Of a stretch of DNA of 64,000 nt, positions 51,374 through 61,812 are shown piece after piece (position 1 is the stretch's first letter; every line of letters begins with the position of its first letter). Both the position numbers and the translations under genes were made by a program. The stretch is from contig NZ_CP113059.1 of assembly GCF_026625705.1 (NCBI RefSeq), positions 930,001 through 994,000 of the forward strand. Reading direction: 5' to 3'. The notes under the pieces are model-generated. The model searched no databases, was not told where the DNA came from, and saw only the letters and a list, made by a program, of their open reading frames with translations. The stretch comes from Pedobacter sp. SL55. GTDB lineage: Bacteria > Bacteroidota > Bacteroidia > Sphingobacteriales > Sphingobacteriaceae.

Positions 51374-52501
51374 ATGAAAAGAATCCTAAAAATACTTAAA
51401 GCAACTATGATATTCTTTATAAGTTTAGCCCTAATATTGGCTATTTCTACCTATTTCTATATGCGCCTACCCAAATTTGGCAAAGCGCCCAGCGGCAAAC
51501 GTTTAGCGCTTGTACAACAATCTCCCAACTATAAAGATGGCAAGTTTCAAAATTTTCACTACACGCCAGATTTAACGGAAGGCTATTCGATGCTGGGCAT
51601 TATGTTCGATATGTTTTTTAAAACCCATCCGAGAAGGAAACCTGTAGACAGCATTCCATCGGTAAAAACAGATTTATTGAATTTACCTGTAGACTCTAAT
51701 GTGTTGGTTTGGTTTGGGCATTCCTCTTACTTTATGCAAATTGAGGGTAAACGTTTCTTGGTAGACCCTGTATTTAGCGGCAATGCTTCTCCTATTCCAG
51801 GCACTACCAAATCTTTTAAAGGTGCAGATATTTACAGTGTGGCCGATTTGCCCAACATCGATTACTTAGTGATTAGCCACGACCACTATGATCATTTAGA
51901 CTACGAAACGATTATCGCCCTAAAAAATAAAGTAGGCAAGGTAATTTGTGGCTTGGGCGTGGGCGAACATTTTGAATATTGGGGATATGCTCCACAAAAT
52001 TTAATTGAAAAAGATTGGCATGAAAAAGTGGATTTAGGCAATGGTTTCGTTTTAAACACCGTTCCGGGCAGGCATTTTTCTGGCCGCGGATTTAAACGAA
52101 ACAACACTTTGTGGACTTCTTACCTACTGGAAACACCTAAGGGTAAGATATTTATTGGTGGCGATAGCGGCTACGATACACACTTTGTGGAGATTGGCAA
52201 CAAGTTTGGCCCTATTGATTTGGCTATTTTGGAAAACGGCCAGTACAATGTAGCTTGGCAGGCCATACATACCCTACCGCAAGAAACAGTACAGGCAGCG
52301 AAAGATTTAAAAGCGAAACGGTTTTTCCCGGTACATTCGTCTAAATTTATGTTAGGCATGCACCCATGGGACGAACCTTTAAACGAAGTAAGTAAAATAA
52401 ATAATGGCGAAATCCCGATAGTTACGCCTATGATTGGCGAAGTAGTTAACCTAAACAACGAAAATCAAGTATTTACACAATGGTGGAGAGGAGTTAAATA
52501 A
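51374..52501 (+). CDS. MBL-fold metal-dependent hydrolase, NAPE-PLD/UlaG-like
   Basis: A 375-residue metallohydrolase with an N-terminal membrane anchor (about 10-30). VWFGHSSYFMQIEGKRFLVD and VISHDHYDHLDYETI (HxHxDH) form the binuclear metal site; FIGGDSGY and FFPVHSSKF supply further ligands. Best resembles the phospholipase D-like/UlaG branch, not beta-lactamases. The start is the ATG at 51374. Its stop overlaps the AraC gene start by one base (TAATG), so the two are coupled. Confidence 0.87.
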   Translation: MKRILKILKATMIFFISLALILAISTYFYMRLPKFGKAPSGKRLALVQQSPNYKDGKFQNFHYTPDLTEGYSMLGIMFDMFFKTHPRRKPVDSIPSVKTDLLNLPVDSNVLVWFGHSSYFMQIEGKRFLVDPVFSGNASPIPGTTKSFKGADIYSVADLPNIDYLVISHDHYDHLDYETIIALKNKVGKVICGLGVGEHFEYWGYAPQNLIEKDWHEKVDLGNGFVLNTVPGRHFSGRGFKRNNTLWTSYLLETPKGKIFIGGDSGYDTHFVEIGNKFGPIDLAILENGQYNVAWQAIHTLPQETVQAAKDLKAKRFFPVHSSKFMLGMHPWDEPLNEVSKINNGEIPIVTPMIGEVVNLNNENQVFTQWWRGVK

Positions 52502-53292
52502 TGGAAATTAAAGGCATTGAAATTACTTCTTGCTACATTGGGCCAGAAATTTCTCCCGAACATTTTATACCCGAGCACTTGTTTATGTTTTTGGCCAAAG
52601 GCGATGTTTCTGGCTATGATGGTCATCAAAAATATACCATGAAAAGCGGCGAATACTGCTTGGTTAGGAAAAACCATTTGGCAAGATACACCAAGCAAGA
52701 AGACAATGGCGCTTTTGATAAAGTGGTGGTGGTATTTGATGAAGATTTTTTACAGCAGTTTCAGCAAAAACATCAAATTAAAAGGACTGGAAAAGCAGCC
52801 AAAGGGGCTTTTTACGAACTTACTAAAACAGCATTGGTGCCCAACTTTGTAAGCTCACTGATGCCTTACTACAATGGTTCTCACCAAATAGATGGCGCTT
52901 TTGAGCAAGTAAAAAAGGAAGAGTTACTGTTAATTCTGTTGCAGACCAATGCAGATTTGGTAAATGTACTCTTTGATTTTGGTATCCCAGAAAAAATAGA
53001 CCTAGAGATTTTTATGAACCATAACTACAAATTTAACGTGGGTATGGAACGTTTTGCCTATTTAACTGGCCGCAGTTTATCGTCTTTTAAAAGAGATTTT
53101 GTGAAGATTTTTTCTGAAACTCCCAATCGTTGGCTAATTAAGAAAAGATTGAAAGAGGCGCATTTCCTTATCCAAAAGAAAAAACAAAAACCTACAGAAA
53201 TTTACCTCGATTTGGGCTTCGAGGATTTGTCTCATTTTTCTTTTGCCTTTAAAAAGTTGTTTGGCTATGCACCTACCAAGTTGGCGGAGTAG
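52501..53292 (+). CDS. AraC family transcriptional regulator
   Basis: A 263-residue regulator: N-terminal cupin-like sensor (about 15-110; KYTMKSGEYCLVRKNHLA) and C-terminal AraC DNA-binding domain (about 165-260; FAYLTGRSLSSFKRDF, then LGFEDLSHFSFAFKKLFGYAP) with both helix-turn-helix motifs. Translationally coupled to the MBL-fold hydrolase, so it probably controls that gene or responds to its product. Confidence 0.88.
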   Translation: MEIKGIEITSCYIGPEISPEHFIPEHLFMFLAKGDVSGYDGHQKYTMKSGEYCLVRKNHLARYTKQEDNGAFDKVVVVFDEDFLQQFQQKHQIKRTGKAAKGAFYELTKTALVPNFVSSLMPYYNGSHQIDGAFEQVKKEELLLILLQTNADLVNVLFDFGIPEKIDLEIFMNHNYKFNVGMERFAYLTGRSLSSFKRDFVKIFSETPNRWLIKKRLKEAHFLIQKKKQKPTEIYLDLGFEDLSHFSFAFKKLFGYAPTKLAE

Positions 53293-53309
53293 GATTTTAT
53301 CCTATAAAT

Positions 53310-53347
53310 GAAAGCGTCCTAAACCTTCATCGTTTAAGAGCGCTTTC
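53310..53347. terminator. Weak hairpin between the AraC and pectate lyase genes
   Basis: GAAAGCG (53310-53316) and CGCTTTC (53341-53347) with a 24-base loop, between convergent genes. The loop is long and no T-run follows closely, so the call is tentative. Confidence 0.35.
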
Positions 53348-53359
53348 TTCATTACCTTT

Positions 53360-54847
53360 CTATTTCTGTTTATCTACAATGCTTTTTACCAGTTCATTGA
53401 TATAAACTTCAATGTTATCGTAAGCGGTGCTTAAATCTCTGCCATTAGCATTTGCCTTATTGGGGTCTAGCTTTTTACTGATTTCCCATTCATCTGGCAT
53501 GCCATCGCCATCGGTATCTTTTGGTGCCGGCAATGTGGCAAGAAGCGGCCAACCGCCAACATCTGCTGGACGATCTATGATGCCAAATCTACTCAACGCA
53601 TCGCCACTAGAGCCATCTGCGGTGTAAGTTTTGTTTGTAACATGGTTGATGATCCGCTGGTCTACCGCATCTCTTTTAAAACTAGCACCGCCAATTTCCA
53701 ATATTTTAGCATAGGCAATTTCGGCGCTGTGGGTAGTAACGTTGTTGTTTATTTCGAGTGGAGCATTTAATTTCATTGCGGCCTTGTCTTGCGCAGAAAC
53801 AGTTCCGTATTGCGAATGAAATTGGTTGTATACTCCGTAAGTCCAATTGTCGTTGGTTACATTTGCTCTGCCCTCCACCACGTTACCGCTAATGAAAAAC
53901 TTGCCCCATTTGTCGTAAACCGCTGCTGTAGGTTCCTTATTTTTATCAATGGAGAAAATTCTATCGATAGTACCACTTTTGGTTGCCGGCCCTGGTTTGT
54001 AGTAGTTATTAACGATGTTGATATTCATAGCTTCGCCGCCGTAGGTACTGTTGTTGCCCCAATTATACACCACATTGTTGCGGTAATCTACCAAATCGGT
54101 TAGTGCATAAGCACTGTTTGCCCGCTCGCCAAAACGTGGGTTACGGCTATCGTGGTTAGCCAATAAATTGTGATGGAAAGATGCGTTTTTACCACCCCAA
54201 ATACCTCCGTAACCATGTGCGCCTTTGCCATGTGCAGAGTTTCTTAAACTTTCTGAAATGATGCACCATTGTAGGGTAAAGTTGTCGTTATTGTAGAACG
54301 ACACACACTCATCAACCGACCAGCTCATAGAGCAGTGGTCTACCATGATATCTCTGGATTCAAAAGCGCCAATGGCATCGGCTTCTACGCCACCCTCATC
54401 GCCCATTCTAAAGCGCATAAAGCGGATAATGACATTGCTTCCCTGAATAACAACTGGATGTTTTTTTAAGGTAATACCATCGCCGGGCGCAGTTTGCCCA
54501 GCAATGGTAATATCGTTGTTGATGATTACTAAACGACTGTTTAACTCGATAGTGCCACTAATTTCGAAAATTACAATTCTTTTCCCCGAAGCTTCTACGG
54601 CAGCCCGTAAACTTCCCAAACCCGAATCATTTAAATTGGTTACTTTAATTACACGGCCGCCGCGGCCGCCAGTAACATCCTTGCCAAAGCCCTCGGCTCC
54701 GGGAAAAGCCAATGGCTGCTCGGTAACTAATATCGGTTTGGGTGCTGGGTCTATGGTATCGTCATTTTTTACTGTTTTCTTTTTACAGAACATAAGGAAA
54801 CAGGCTAGTAAACAAATACCAATTGTTCGAAAAAAGGTCATCATCAT
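53360..54847 (-). CDS. Pectate lyase (PL1-like), predicted lipoprotein
   Basis: A 495-residue right-handed beta-helix lyase that would cut polygalacturonate by beta-elimination. FPGAEGFGKDVTGGRGG opens the domain; VTNLNDSGLGSLRAAV, IAGQTAPGDGITL, and MVDHCSMSWSVDE are conserved rungs. DTDGDGMPDEWE near the end is a calcium-binding EF-hand-like motif. The short hydrophobic start with FLMFC suggests a lipoprotein; no T9SS tail. Last gene of the pectin locus, 6 bases after the pectinesterase. Confidence 0.87.
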   Translation of the reverse strand: MMMTFFRTIGICLLACFLMFCKKKTVKNDDTIDPAPKPILVTEQPLAFPGAEGFGKDVTGGRGGRVIKVTNLNDSGLGSLRAAVEASGKRIVIFEISGTIELNSRLVIINNDITIAGQTAPGDGITLKKHPVVIQGSNVIIRFMRFRMGDEGGVEADAIGAFESRDIMVDHCSMSWSVDECVSFYNNDNFTLQWCIISESLRNSAHGKGAHGYGGIWGGKNASFHHNLLANHDSRNPRFGERANSAYALTDLVDYRNNVVYNWGNNSTYGGEAMNINIVNNYYKPGPATKSGTIDRIFSIDKNKEPTAAVYDKWGKFFISGNVVEGRANVTNDNWTYGVYNQFHSQYGTVSAQDKAAMKLNAPLEINNNVTTHSAEIAYAKILEIGGASFKRDAVDQRIINHVTNKTYTADGSSGDALSRFGIIDRPADVGGWPLLATLPAPKDTDGDGMPDEWEISKKLDPNKANANGRDLSTAYDNIEVYINELVKSIVDKQK

Positions 54848-54853
54848 CTCTCT

Positions 54854-57800
54854 TTATTTTACTACTATTTTAGCTACTTGATTTACATCGGCGCCACTCA
54901 ATTTAACCAGATAAATACCTTGTGGAATGTTTCTGTTCAGCGAAATTTTGAAGCTGGCATTTGCTTGTTGTACATCAGCTTTTTCTGTTTGTAGCATGCG
55001 GCCATCTAAAGAAAAAACTCTAATTTCTACTTTCGTAGCTTTAGTTGTTGTTAGCACAAAATTAATTTCGTGGTTAGTTACCGGATTAGGATAAACCGTA
55101 AATGCTGCTTGTTGCAAATCGAACTTTAAAGCCTGTACCGAAGTTTCGCTAAATTTGCCATCGTTATCTACTGCTTTAATTTTATAATAGTTGTTGCCAC
55201 TTACCGGGTTTACATCTGTAAACTGGTAGGTTTTAACCGAGTTGCTCTCGCCAGTAGCTTTGCGTGTACCAATGGTTTCAAAAGTTTGGCCGTTTTTGCT
55301 TCGTTGCACTTCAAAATGTGAGGTGTTGTTTTCTGTAGCGGTACTCCAAGTTAAAGCAGCGGTGTTGCCTGCTTTTTTGGCATTAAAAGTTAAGCCAGTA
55401 ATTGGTAGCACTTGTATAGGCTCAGATGCAGCGCTTAATGCTCCAAACTCGCTTGCTGCCTGCACTTTGTAAGTATAATTATTTCCGGCAGTTGCCGTAG
55501 CATCTGTGTATTCGTTAGTTAAGCTAAAACCAATAACCACGTTGTTACGTGTAATTACGTATAAACGAGTGTAGCTTACCGCATCCCAAGTTAGCTTAAA
55601 GGCGCTGTTAATGTTCACATTTGCGGGCTGCTCCGGCGCTTCGGCAATTAAACGCGGATCCCAGGCATCGCCACTGCGTAAAATTACGTTTTCGTAAGAG
55701 TAAGCCGCAGCCTCTGCATCGGTTAACGAACTTTTAGCAGTACCTGTTACCGTACTGGTTACATTGCCATTGCCATCTTTTACATCGTACTCGTAGTTAG
55801 ATATACGTTGCGAAACATCTACTGGCTGCCCGTTGCTATTTACCGTACCATAATCGGCAAAAACGGCTGGAATAGCGCCCATTTTGTAATACCATCCCTG
55901 TGGGTAAATATTTACATTACTTGCCAATTTGGTATTGATAAACACCGTTTTTGGTGCATTTTGCCAAGGGCGACCTAAATAGACATCTACGCTAGCAACT
56001 CTGTCTTTAATGATTACATTATTACTAAAAACGTAGCCATAGGCCGTACCAGATTGGTGGCTTGGTGCTACAATGTAACCTCCGGCAGCCCTGTTAATTG
56101 ATAAGGTATCGGCATCGAAGAAAACATCGCCACCGCCATAAATAAAATCTACAGCACCTTCTATTCTCGATTTGCGGATGTAATGCCTTGCCGTTAAACT
56201 ATTGTAGGTAGTTAAATAAGTATCCTGATAAGACCTGAGGTAACAATTGTTCATGGCAAATTTATCGCCAATAGTGTATAACGCTAAGGCTTGCGGGCCT
56301 GCCAAGTTATTGTAACCAAAAGCGTTTTCGAACGTAATGTTCTCGAAATAAACATCGTTAGCATTAACTACCATGGTGGCACCCAAGTTTACATTATAAA
56401 CTGGCGAGCCATTGCCATCATTTCCAGATAAACGGTTGTCGGAGATGATTACGCCATTGCGGCTCTGGCCAATTAAATGGATAAAAGGCTTGTTAGTAGG
56501 TATATCGTGGTGCCCAGTATAAGTGCCATTTTTAATGAAAATTACCCATGGTGTGGTACGACTTGTTGGCGCAGCGCCAATGGCGTCAATTACTGAAGTA
56601 TAATCTCCAGAGCCATCTTTTGCCACAATGGCGTCGTATAGTTTTTTGACAGGTTCTGCTCGGTTAGCCGTGGTAAAAGTGAAACTGGTTCCTGCATAGG
56701 CGTTGCCAGACATATCTGTTAATGCTCCGTTTGGAACTGTAACTGTGTAGCTAGTATTATAGCTTAACTTCTCATAAGGGAAAGTAACCGTTTTTGAGCC
56801 AAAAACGCCTGTTAAAGTTTTTGCGCCCAGTGTGATGTTGCCTGTGCCTAATTTCACACGCTCATTAAAAGTAAGCTACTACCGAACCGCTAACCGTTGC
56901 AGTGCTAGAGCCACTGCTTGGCGTGGTAGAAACCAATAGTGGCGCAGTGCTATCGTTAATTACTTCCTTGTCTGCATACACATAGATATTGGTAAAAGCG
57001 CTGCCATCATTATCGGTGCTGTTGCCCAATAAACCACTGGTAGCATCGGCCACCCAACGCAGGTATAAACGGGTCTGGTTTTCTGCCGCTGGCGGAAGCG
57101 TAACGTTCAAATCTTTCCAAACGGTATTGTACGCATCGGTAATATCAACCCTAGCTGCTTCTGTAAAGTTAGTGCCATCGGTTGAGTACTGCAAAGTCAT
57201 TACTTTATAAGCCTGATAATTGGCACTAACCATAGATTTTACTTGGATATTGGTAAAACCAGTGGTAGAAAACTGCGCTTGTAAATAACGGCGGGTAGTA
57301 GCGAAATTTGCTCCTGCTGTCCAAAACCTGATGTTTGGATAAGATGGCGAGAAAGCACCAGCATTGGATAGCCAGTTAACGGCTGTTCCATTGGGTTCAA
57401 AAGTTGAAATTGTTCCGGTGTTGGTACTTTCTGCGTAGTAATCTGCCGTTTTTGCAGTTTTAGTATTTTGATCTTTAAAGTTCCAACCTACGATAAAAGG
57501 AATTTCGTCAAAAGTAGCGGTAAAGGCTTTATTGGCGTTTACTGTAACCACACGTTGGGTGGCGTTGGTGTTGTCTTCCCATTTGCTAAACGAGGTTACT
57601 GCGTTTGGAACGATGGTCATGGTAACCTCTGTTCCTTCTTCGTACTTACCATTTACCGGTGCGGGGCTTAAATTTACCTCGCCCCAAGTAGAGCCTTCTT
57701 TAGTAACGGTAAAAGTGTAGGTGTTCTTAGCTTCAAATACTGCTTTAATAGATTTTGCAGCATCCATGGTTACCAAATATGGGTTTGCCGTCGATAAATC

Positions 57801-58568
57801 TGCATCGCCATTGGCGGCATCAACCCATTTTACAAAACGATAGCCGAAGTTTGCCGTTGCAGTTAAACTTACTGCTGTACCTGTATCATAGTCTGTTGCG
57901 TAAGGGCTACGAGCAATTGTTCCGGCAGCCGCATCACTTAATGTGGTAGTTAATGGATATTGTGTAGTTGTAGAAGTATAGTTTCCGTAAATTTTCAAAT
58001 CAAAGAGGTAGGCATTTTGGGCATCGTTTAAATTGGTAAACTTTAATGCTACATTAGTTTCGTTAATGTTAACTGTAACCTGCTGCCCAGAGCTTGGATT
58101 AGCAAATGCAGTTGATATTTCTGTCCATGCTCCCGCTCCAACTTTTTTCCAAAGTTTGTAGCCTCTGCTACTCCCCGTTGCGCCATGTGTAAAAACCACT
58201 TTAGTTATAGAGTTTAAGGGAGATAGCTCGATGTAAGAACCAACCACTTTTTGCGCTTGCGCCCAACCTGCTGTTACCTGTACGCCACCTGCATCAGCCG
58301 CTGTGGGAGCATATTTAAACCTTGTGGCATCTGCGCCAGTTGGATTTACCGCTACTTGCAGAAATTTAAAGGTTAAACTTTCGTTAGAGAAATCGGTGGT
58401 TTTGGTAACTGTTTGCTCCGTTGCCGAAGCAGCTACAGCAGTCCAATTGCTTTGGGCGTTGGTACTTGCGCCATTAAACTCTGTAGCGTAAAGCAGCTTT
58501 TCTTGCGCCCAGCTTTGCTGTAAAAAAAACAGCAGACTACAAATTAGTAAGGTAAATTTTCTATTCAT
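54854..58568 (-). pseudogene. Large pectinesterase with T9SS sorting domain, split by a one-base insertion
   Basis: Two frames (56865-58568 and 54854-56857) encode one 1237-residue secreted protein. Removing one base of the four-A run at 56867-56870 joins VVAYF to NERVKLGTGN inside a bacterial Ig-like domain. Order: signal peptide (1-21); a carbohydrate-binding-like region; two InlB/bacterial-repeat units (about 215-350); a further beta-sandwich; the Ig-like domain; a CE8 pectin methylesterase (SYQDTYLT, GAVDFIYGGGDVFFD, LGRPWQNAPK) with both catalytic aspartates; a fibronectin-type unit; and a T9SS type A tail (YPNPV ... GIYLVKL). It removes methyl groups so that the lyases can cut. Confidence 0.87.
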
Positions 58569-58601
58569 ACGCTTATTGGTTTTTGGTTTATGATGATTTG
58601 G

Positions 58602-61391
58602 TTATTTCTTTAAAATTTTTTGAGTAGTTGCTTGGGTAGCACTTTGATACTTCAAAAGATATAAGCCTTGTGGCAAATGCGCCAAAGCGATATTGGTTTG
58701 CAGCGCTCCTTTATTTACATTGGCTTGCGCTATCTTACGGCCCGAAATATCGTAAACACTTATTGTGGTGCCGGCAGATGCTTCGGGATGGTTTACAGTA
58801 ACATTGCCGAGCACCGGGTTAGGGTATATGGCAAGTTGCCCATCTAGCTTATTGTTAACCGATTTTACCTCACTAAACTTATACTTTCCATCTAAATCAA
58901 TTTGCTTTAGGCGGTAATAGTTTACTCCCGCTAGAGGTCTAGCATCTTCAAAATCGTAGGGCTGAGTACCTGCTTTATTAGCTGCCGCAAGCACACCTAT
59001 TTTAATAAAATCGTTGCCATTGGTGCTGCGCTCTATTTCAAAAGAAGCTGTATTTACTTCGTTTGTTGTTCTCCATTGCAATACCGCTTTGTGCGTTAGC
59101 TCTTTTTGAAGCGTTACCGAAAAAGAAACAAAATCAAGCGGTAGCGTTACACCAACAGGGCCGTAAATGGTTAGGTTATCTATATTCATGGTTACGGTAG
59201 CAGGCTTGGTAATTTTTAGGCGATTGATATTGGCTCCCGTAATATTTACAGTAATTAGATCGAATTTCGAAGACTTAGCAGCACTAGAAATAGGTGTTGC
59301 ATTCCACGTTTGTCCGCCATCTGTAGAAGTATAGATTTTGATGCTGTTAGCGCCAATACTAGCTCGTTGGTTTTCGTGGAAAGTAATCTTAGAAATGCCC
59401 TGACCAAACACTGGCGTAATTACATAAGGATCTTCGGTCAAAGTATAATCTGTAGTTGTAGCAGTATTTCTGTTTAATATTTTTAAGCTCGGATTAGCAA
59501 CACCATTTGTCCATTGGTTGTTAGCATCCACATCAGACACTGTTTTTTCTTCTCTTTGTGCACCGTACAAAATCCAAGTGCCATTATCTTGAACAGAGTT
59601 TTGTATGGTAGCGGGTTTAGCTATGGTGGTTACGGTGGTGTTGGTAAAAGGCTCGGTCCAATACGCTTGCGCAATAGGGTTGTTTAACACCGCCACATCG
59701 CTATAGCTTACTTGGTTGTTAGTTGCTACTAATTTTAATCTGTAATACGAAGTGAAACCCAATGGATTATTATCTGTAAAACTGTAGCTGTTTAAATTGT
59801 TGCTACTTAGGCTGGCTACCGTGGTAATTGCATTAAAATTTTGATTATCGGCGCTGCGCTCCAATACAAAACTTTGCAAATCGGTATCATTGTTTACCAC
59901 CCAATTTAGAGTTGCGGTGGTTGTACTGCTTGCGTTTAAAGTTGCGGCAAAACCCATTAGCTCGTAGCTTTGGTTTATTGATGCAGTAAGGCTGTTAAGA
60001 TAAACCTCTAGCATGGTATAACCATCTGCATTGGTTAAATTACCATCAGCAGCGTCAATTGGATTTAAGCCATTGGCTTGCTCCCAAGTATCGGGCATTC
60101 CATCTCCGTCGGTATCTATCGGTGCGGTTGCCGTATTGTAGGTAGGCCAACCGCCAACTTCCGAAGGTAAATCTATAATGCCCCTCTTGCCAGAAGTTAT
60201 GCCTACGCTATAAGCTGTCCCCGTAGCGGTTTCGCTAACTACCCGTTTATCCACCGCATCCCTAATTGGTAAATTGGCACCAGCATTTTTTAATACTTCT
60301 AAGTAAGCGTCGTTAGCACTTTGCACAGCAATAGGTTGTGCAACTGCAAACGGCACTAATGATTTGGCGGCACTTTGCGAAGCACTTGGTATTTTATCGA
60401 AACTTACGGCAGTCCAATTGTCGGCAGTTTTTGCACTGTTGCCATGCATTACATTGCCACTCAAATGAAACTCGCCTACACCTTTTGCTTCGGCTGGTTC
60501 ATAATCGGCTTCAATAAAAAGATAATCTGATGGTGTGGCTGGCCCAGGTTTGTAATAGTTATTTACCAGATTGATACGAGAAAAGCTATTATCAATATTT
60601 ACCGCTCCACCTGCAGCAGCATTTCTAGTGCCTGCGTTGTAAATTACGTTATTTCGGTAATCAACCAGTGCGTTCACATCATGCGCTCTTGCACCGTTAA
60701 ATCTGGTAGAACGGGCATTTAAGTGCGCAAAAAGGTTGTGATGATAAGATACATATTGCCCGCCCCAAACACCGCCGTAACCTCTATTTCCTTTGGCGTG
60801 CCCTGCATTAAACAAGCCTTCGCTAGCGATGCTGTATTGCACTGTTATGTTTTCCATATCGTACATAGCGGCACATTCTTCGTTGGCCCAGCTAAACGAG
60901 CAGTGATCTACAATTACATTATGGCAATTTTCTAAATCGAAACCATAAACACCTGTAGACAGCGTACTGCCTGGCCTAGAACGCAAATAACGGATGATGA
61001 TATTGCCATGATTGCCACCCAAGTTAGCTGCTCTAGCGCCGTTAATGATGAAAGAATTTCCTTTTAAGCAAATGCCATCGCCAGGTGCAGTTTGGCCAGC
61101 AATGGTAAAGTTAGATCTGTTTACTTTTATTTGCGATTGCAACTCGATAGTTCCACCAACGGCAAAAACGATGGTTAGAGGCTCTCCCGGATAAGCATTA
61201 AAAGCCTCACGAAAACTGCCCGCACCAGCGTCATTTAAGTTGGTAACCGTATATACTTTACCGCCTCTACCCAATTTAGCAAATTTGCCAAAACCTTGCG
61301 CACTTGGAAATGCGGCCAGTTGGGCATTGGAGTAAAAAACAAAGCATACAATAAATGATAACGCAAAGCTGATACGTAGCAATAAATTCAT
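58602..61391 (-). CDS. Pectate lyase (PL1-like) with T9SS sorting domain
   Basis: A 929-residue secreted lyase. Signal peptide 1-23. Pectate lyase domain about 28-430 (FGKFAKLGRGGKVYTVTNLN, IAGQTAPGDGICL, IVDHCSFSWANEECA), with the calcium-binding DTDGDGMPDTWE after it. Two fibronectin-like modules and a galactose-binding-like sandwich follow (about 480-840), then a T9SS type A tail (IYPNPVLGNVTV, ISVYDISGRKIA, LPQGLYLLKY). The lyase domain is related to the one at 53360. First gene of the pectin operon, with an operator-like palindrome upstream. Confidence 0.92.
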   Translation of the reverse strand: MNLLLRISFALSFIVCFVFYSNAQLAAFPSAQGFGKFAKLGRGGKVYTVTNLNDAGAGSFREAFNAYPGEPLTIVFAVGGTIELQSQIKVNRSNFTIAGQTAPGDGICLKGNSFIINGARAANLGGNHGNIIIRYLRSRPGSTLSTGVYGFDLENCHNVIVDHCSFSWANEECAAMYDMENITVQYSIASEGLFNAGHAKGNRGYGGVWGGQYVSYHHNLFAHLNARSTRFNGARAHDVNALVDYRNNVIYNAGTRNAAAGGAVNIDNSFSRINLVNNYYKPGPATPSDYLFIEADYEPAEAKGVGEFHLSGNVMHGNSAKTADNWTAVSFDKIPSASQSAAKSLVPFAVAQPIAVQSANDAYLEVLKNAGANLPIRDAVDKRVVSETATGTAYSVGITSGKRGIIDLPSEVGGWPTYNTATAPIDTDGDGMPDTWEQANGLNPIDAADGNLTNADGYTMLEVYLNSLTASINQSYELMGFAATLNASSTTTATLNWVVNNDTDLQSFVLERSADNQNFNAITTVASLSSNNLNSYSFTDNNPLGFTSYYRLKLVATNNQVSYSDVAVLNNPIAQAYWTEPFTNTTVTTIAKPATIQNSVQDNGTWILYGAQREEKTVSDVDANNQWTNGVANPSLKILNRNTATTTDYTLTEDPYVITPVFGQGISKITFHENQRASIGANSIKIYTSTDGGQTWNATPISSAAKSSKFDLITVNITGANINRLKITKPATVTMNIDNLTIYGPVGVTLPLDFVSFSVTLQKELTHKAVLQWRTTNEVNTASFEIERSTNGNDFIKIGVLAAANKAGTQPYDFEDARPLAGVNYYRLKQIDLDGKYKFSEVKSVNNKLDGQLAIYPNPVLGNVTVNHPEASAGTTISVYDISGRKIAQANVNKGALQTNIALAHLPQGLYLLKYQSATQATTQKILKK

Positions 61392-61810
61392 ACATATTTG
61401 GTTTAGGAAACACTATTTGACCGCCCTGCTTTACACCTAAACTATCCCGAATGAAGGGGTCTGATAATATTTGGTTAAATCAATATTAATCAGTTTAGTA
61501 CATGCTTTATGAATGGTTGAGCATAAAAATCTGTGCAAACGTTAACGGGAACGTTTGCATTATAAGAAGCTTTATGCTATCGGTTGCATAAATATTAAGA
61601 TTGATTTAAAGAAACGGTTTAAATTTCATTCCGAGCTTCACAATAAATCAGCACAATTTGTCGAAGAATTTAAGAGTAGCAATAAGCTACGCTAGCTTGC
61701 TCCAATTTATCGGAAAGCTTAGGCTGACAAACAAAGCGTTTGATAAAAACTCAAAAAGTTTCTACGTGTTTGGTGTATTCTTTTAAAGAGGCTCAATTAA
61801 TTGAACCTCT
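61392..61810. promoter_or_regulatory. Control region upstream of the pectin locus
   Basis: A 419-base spacer. It contains the palindrome at 61534-61559 and, from about 61620 to 61740, repeat-like text with small inverted words (TAGCAATAAGCTACGCTAGC). No gene and no clear TAnnTTTG promoter are visible. Confidence 0.5.
61534..61559. promoter_or_regulatory. LacI-type operator candidate
   Basis: TGCAAACGTT (61534-61543) and AACGTTTGCA (61550-61559) form a perfect 10-base inverted repeat with a 6-base spacer, about 145 bases upstream of the pectate lyase start. The half-site GCAAACG is typical of LacI/GalR-family operators, which normally have no such spacer. Confidence 0.55.
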
Positions 61811-61812
61811 TT
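61785..61812. terminator. Hairpin at the end of the 61.8 kb gene
   Basis: AAAGAGG (61785-61791) and CCTCTTT (61806-61812), with inner TCAATT/AATTGA pairing, directly at the stop codon of the gene on the minus strand. No T-run follows the stem on that strand, so termination is uncertain. Confidence 0.4.

Noticed and set aside
54504..54881. 125-codon plus-strand frame opposite the pectate lyase
   Set aside because: Antisense shadow of a strongly conserved lyase domain.
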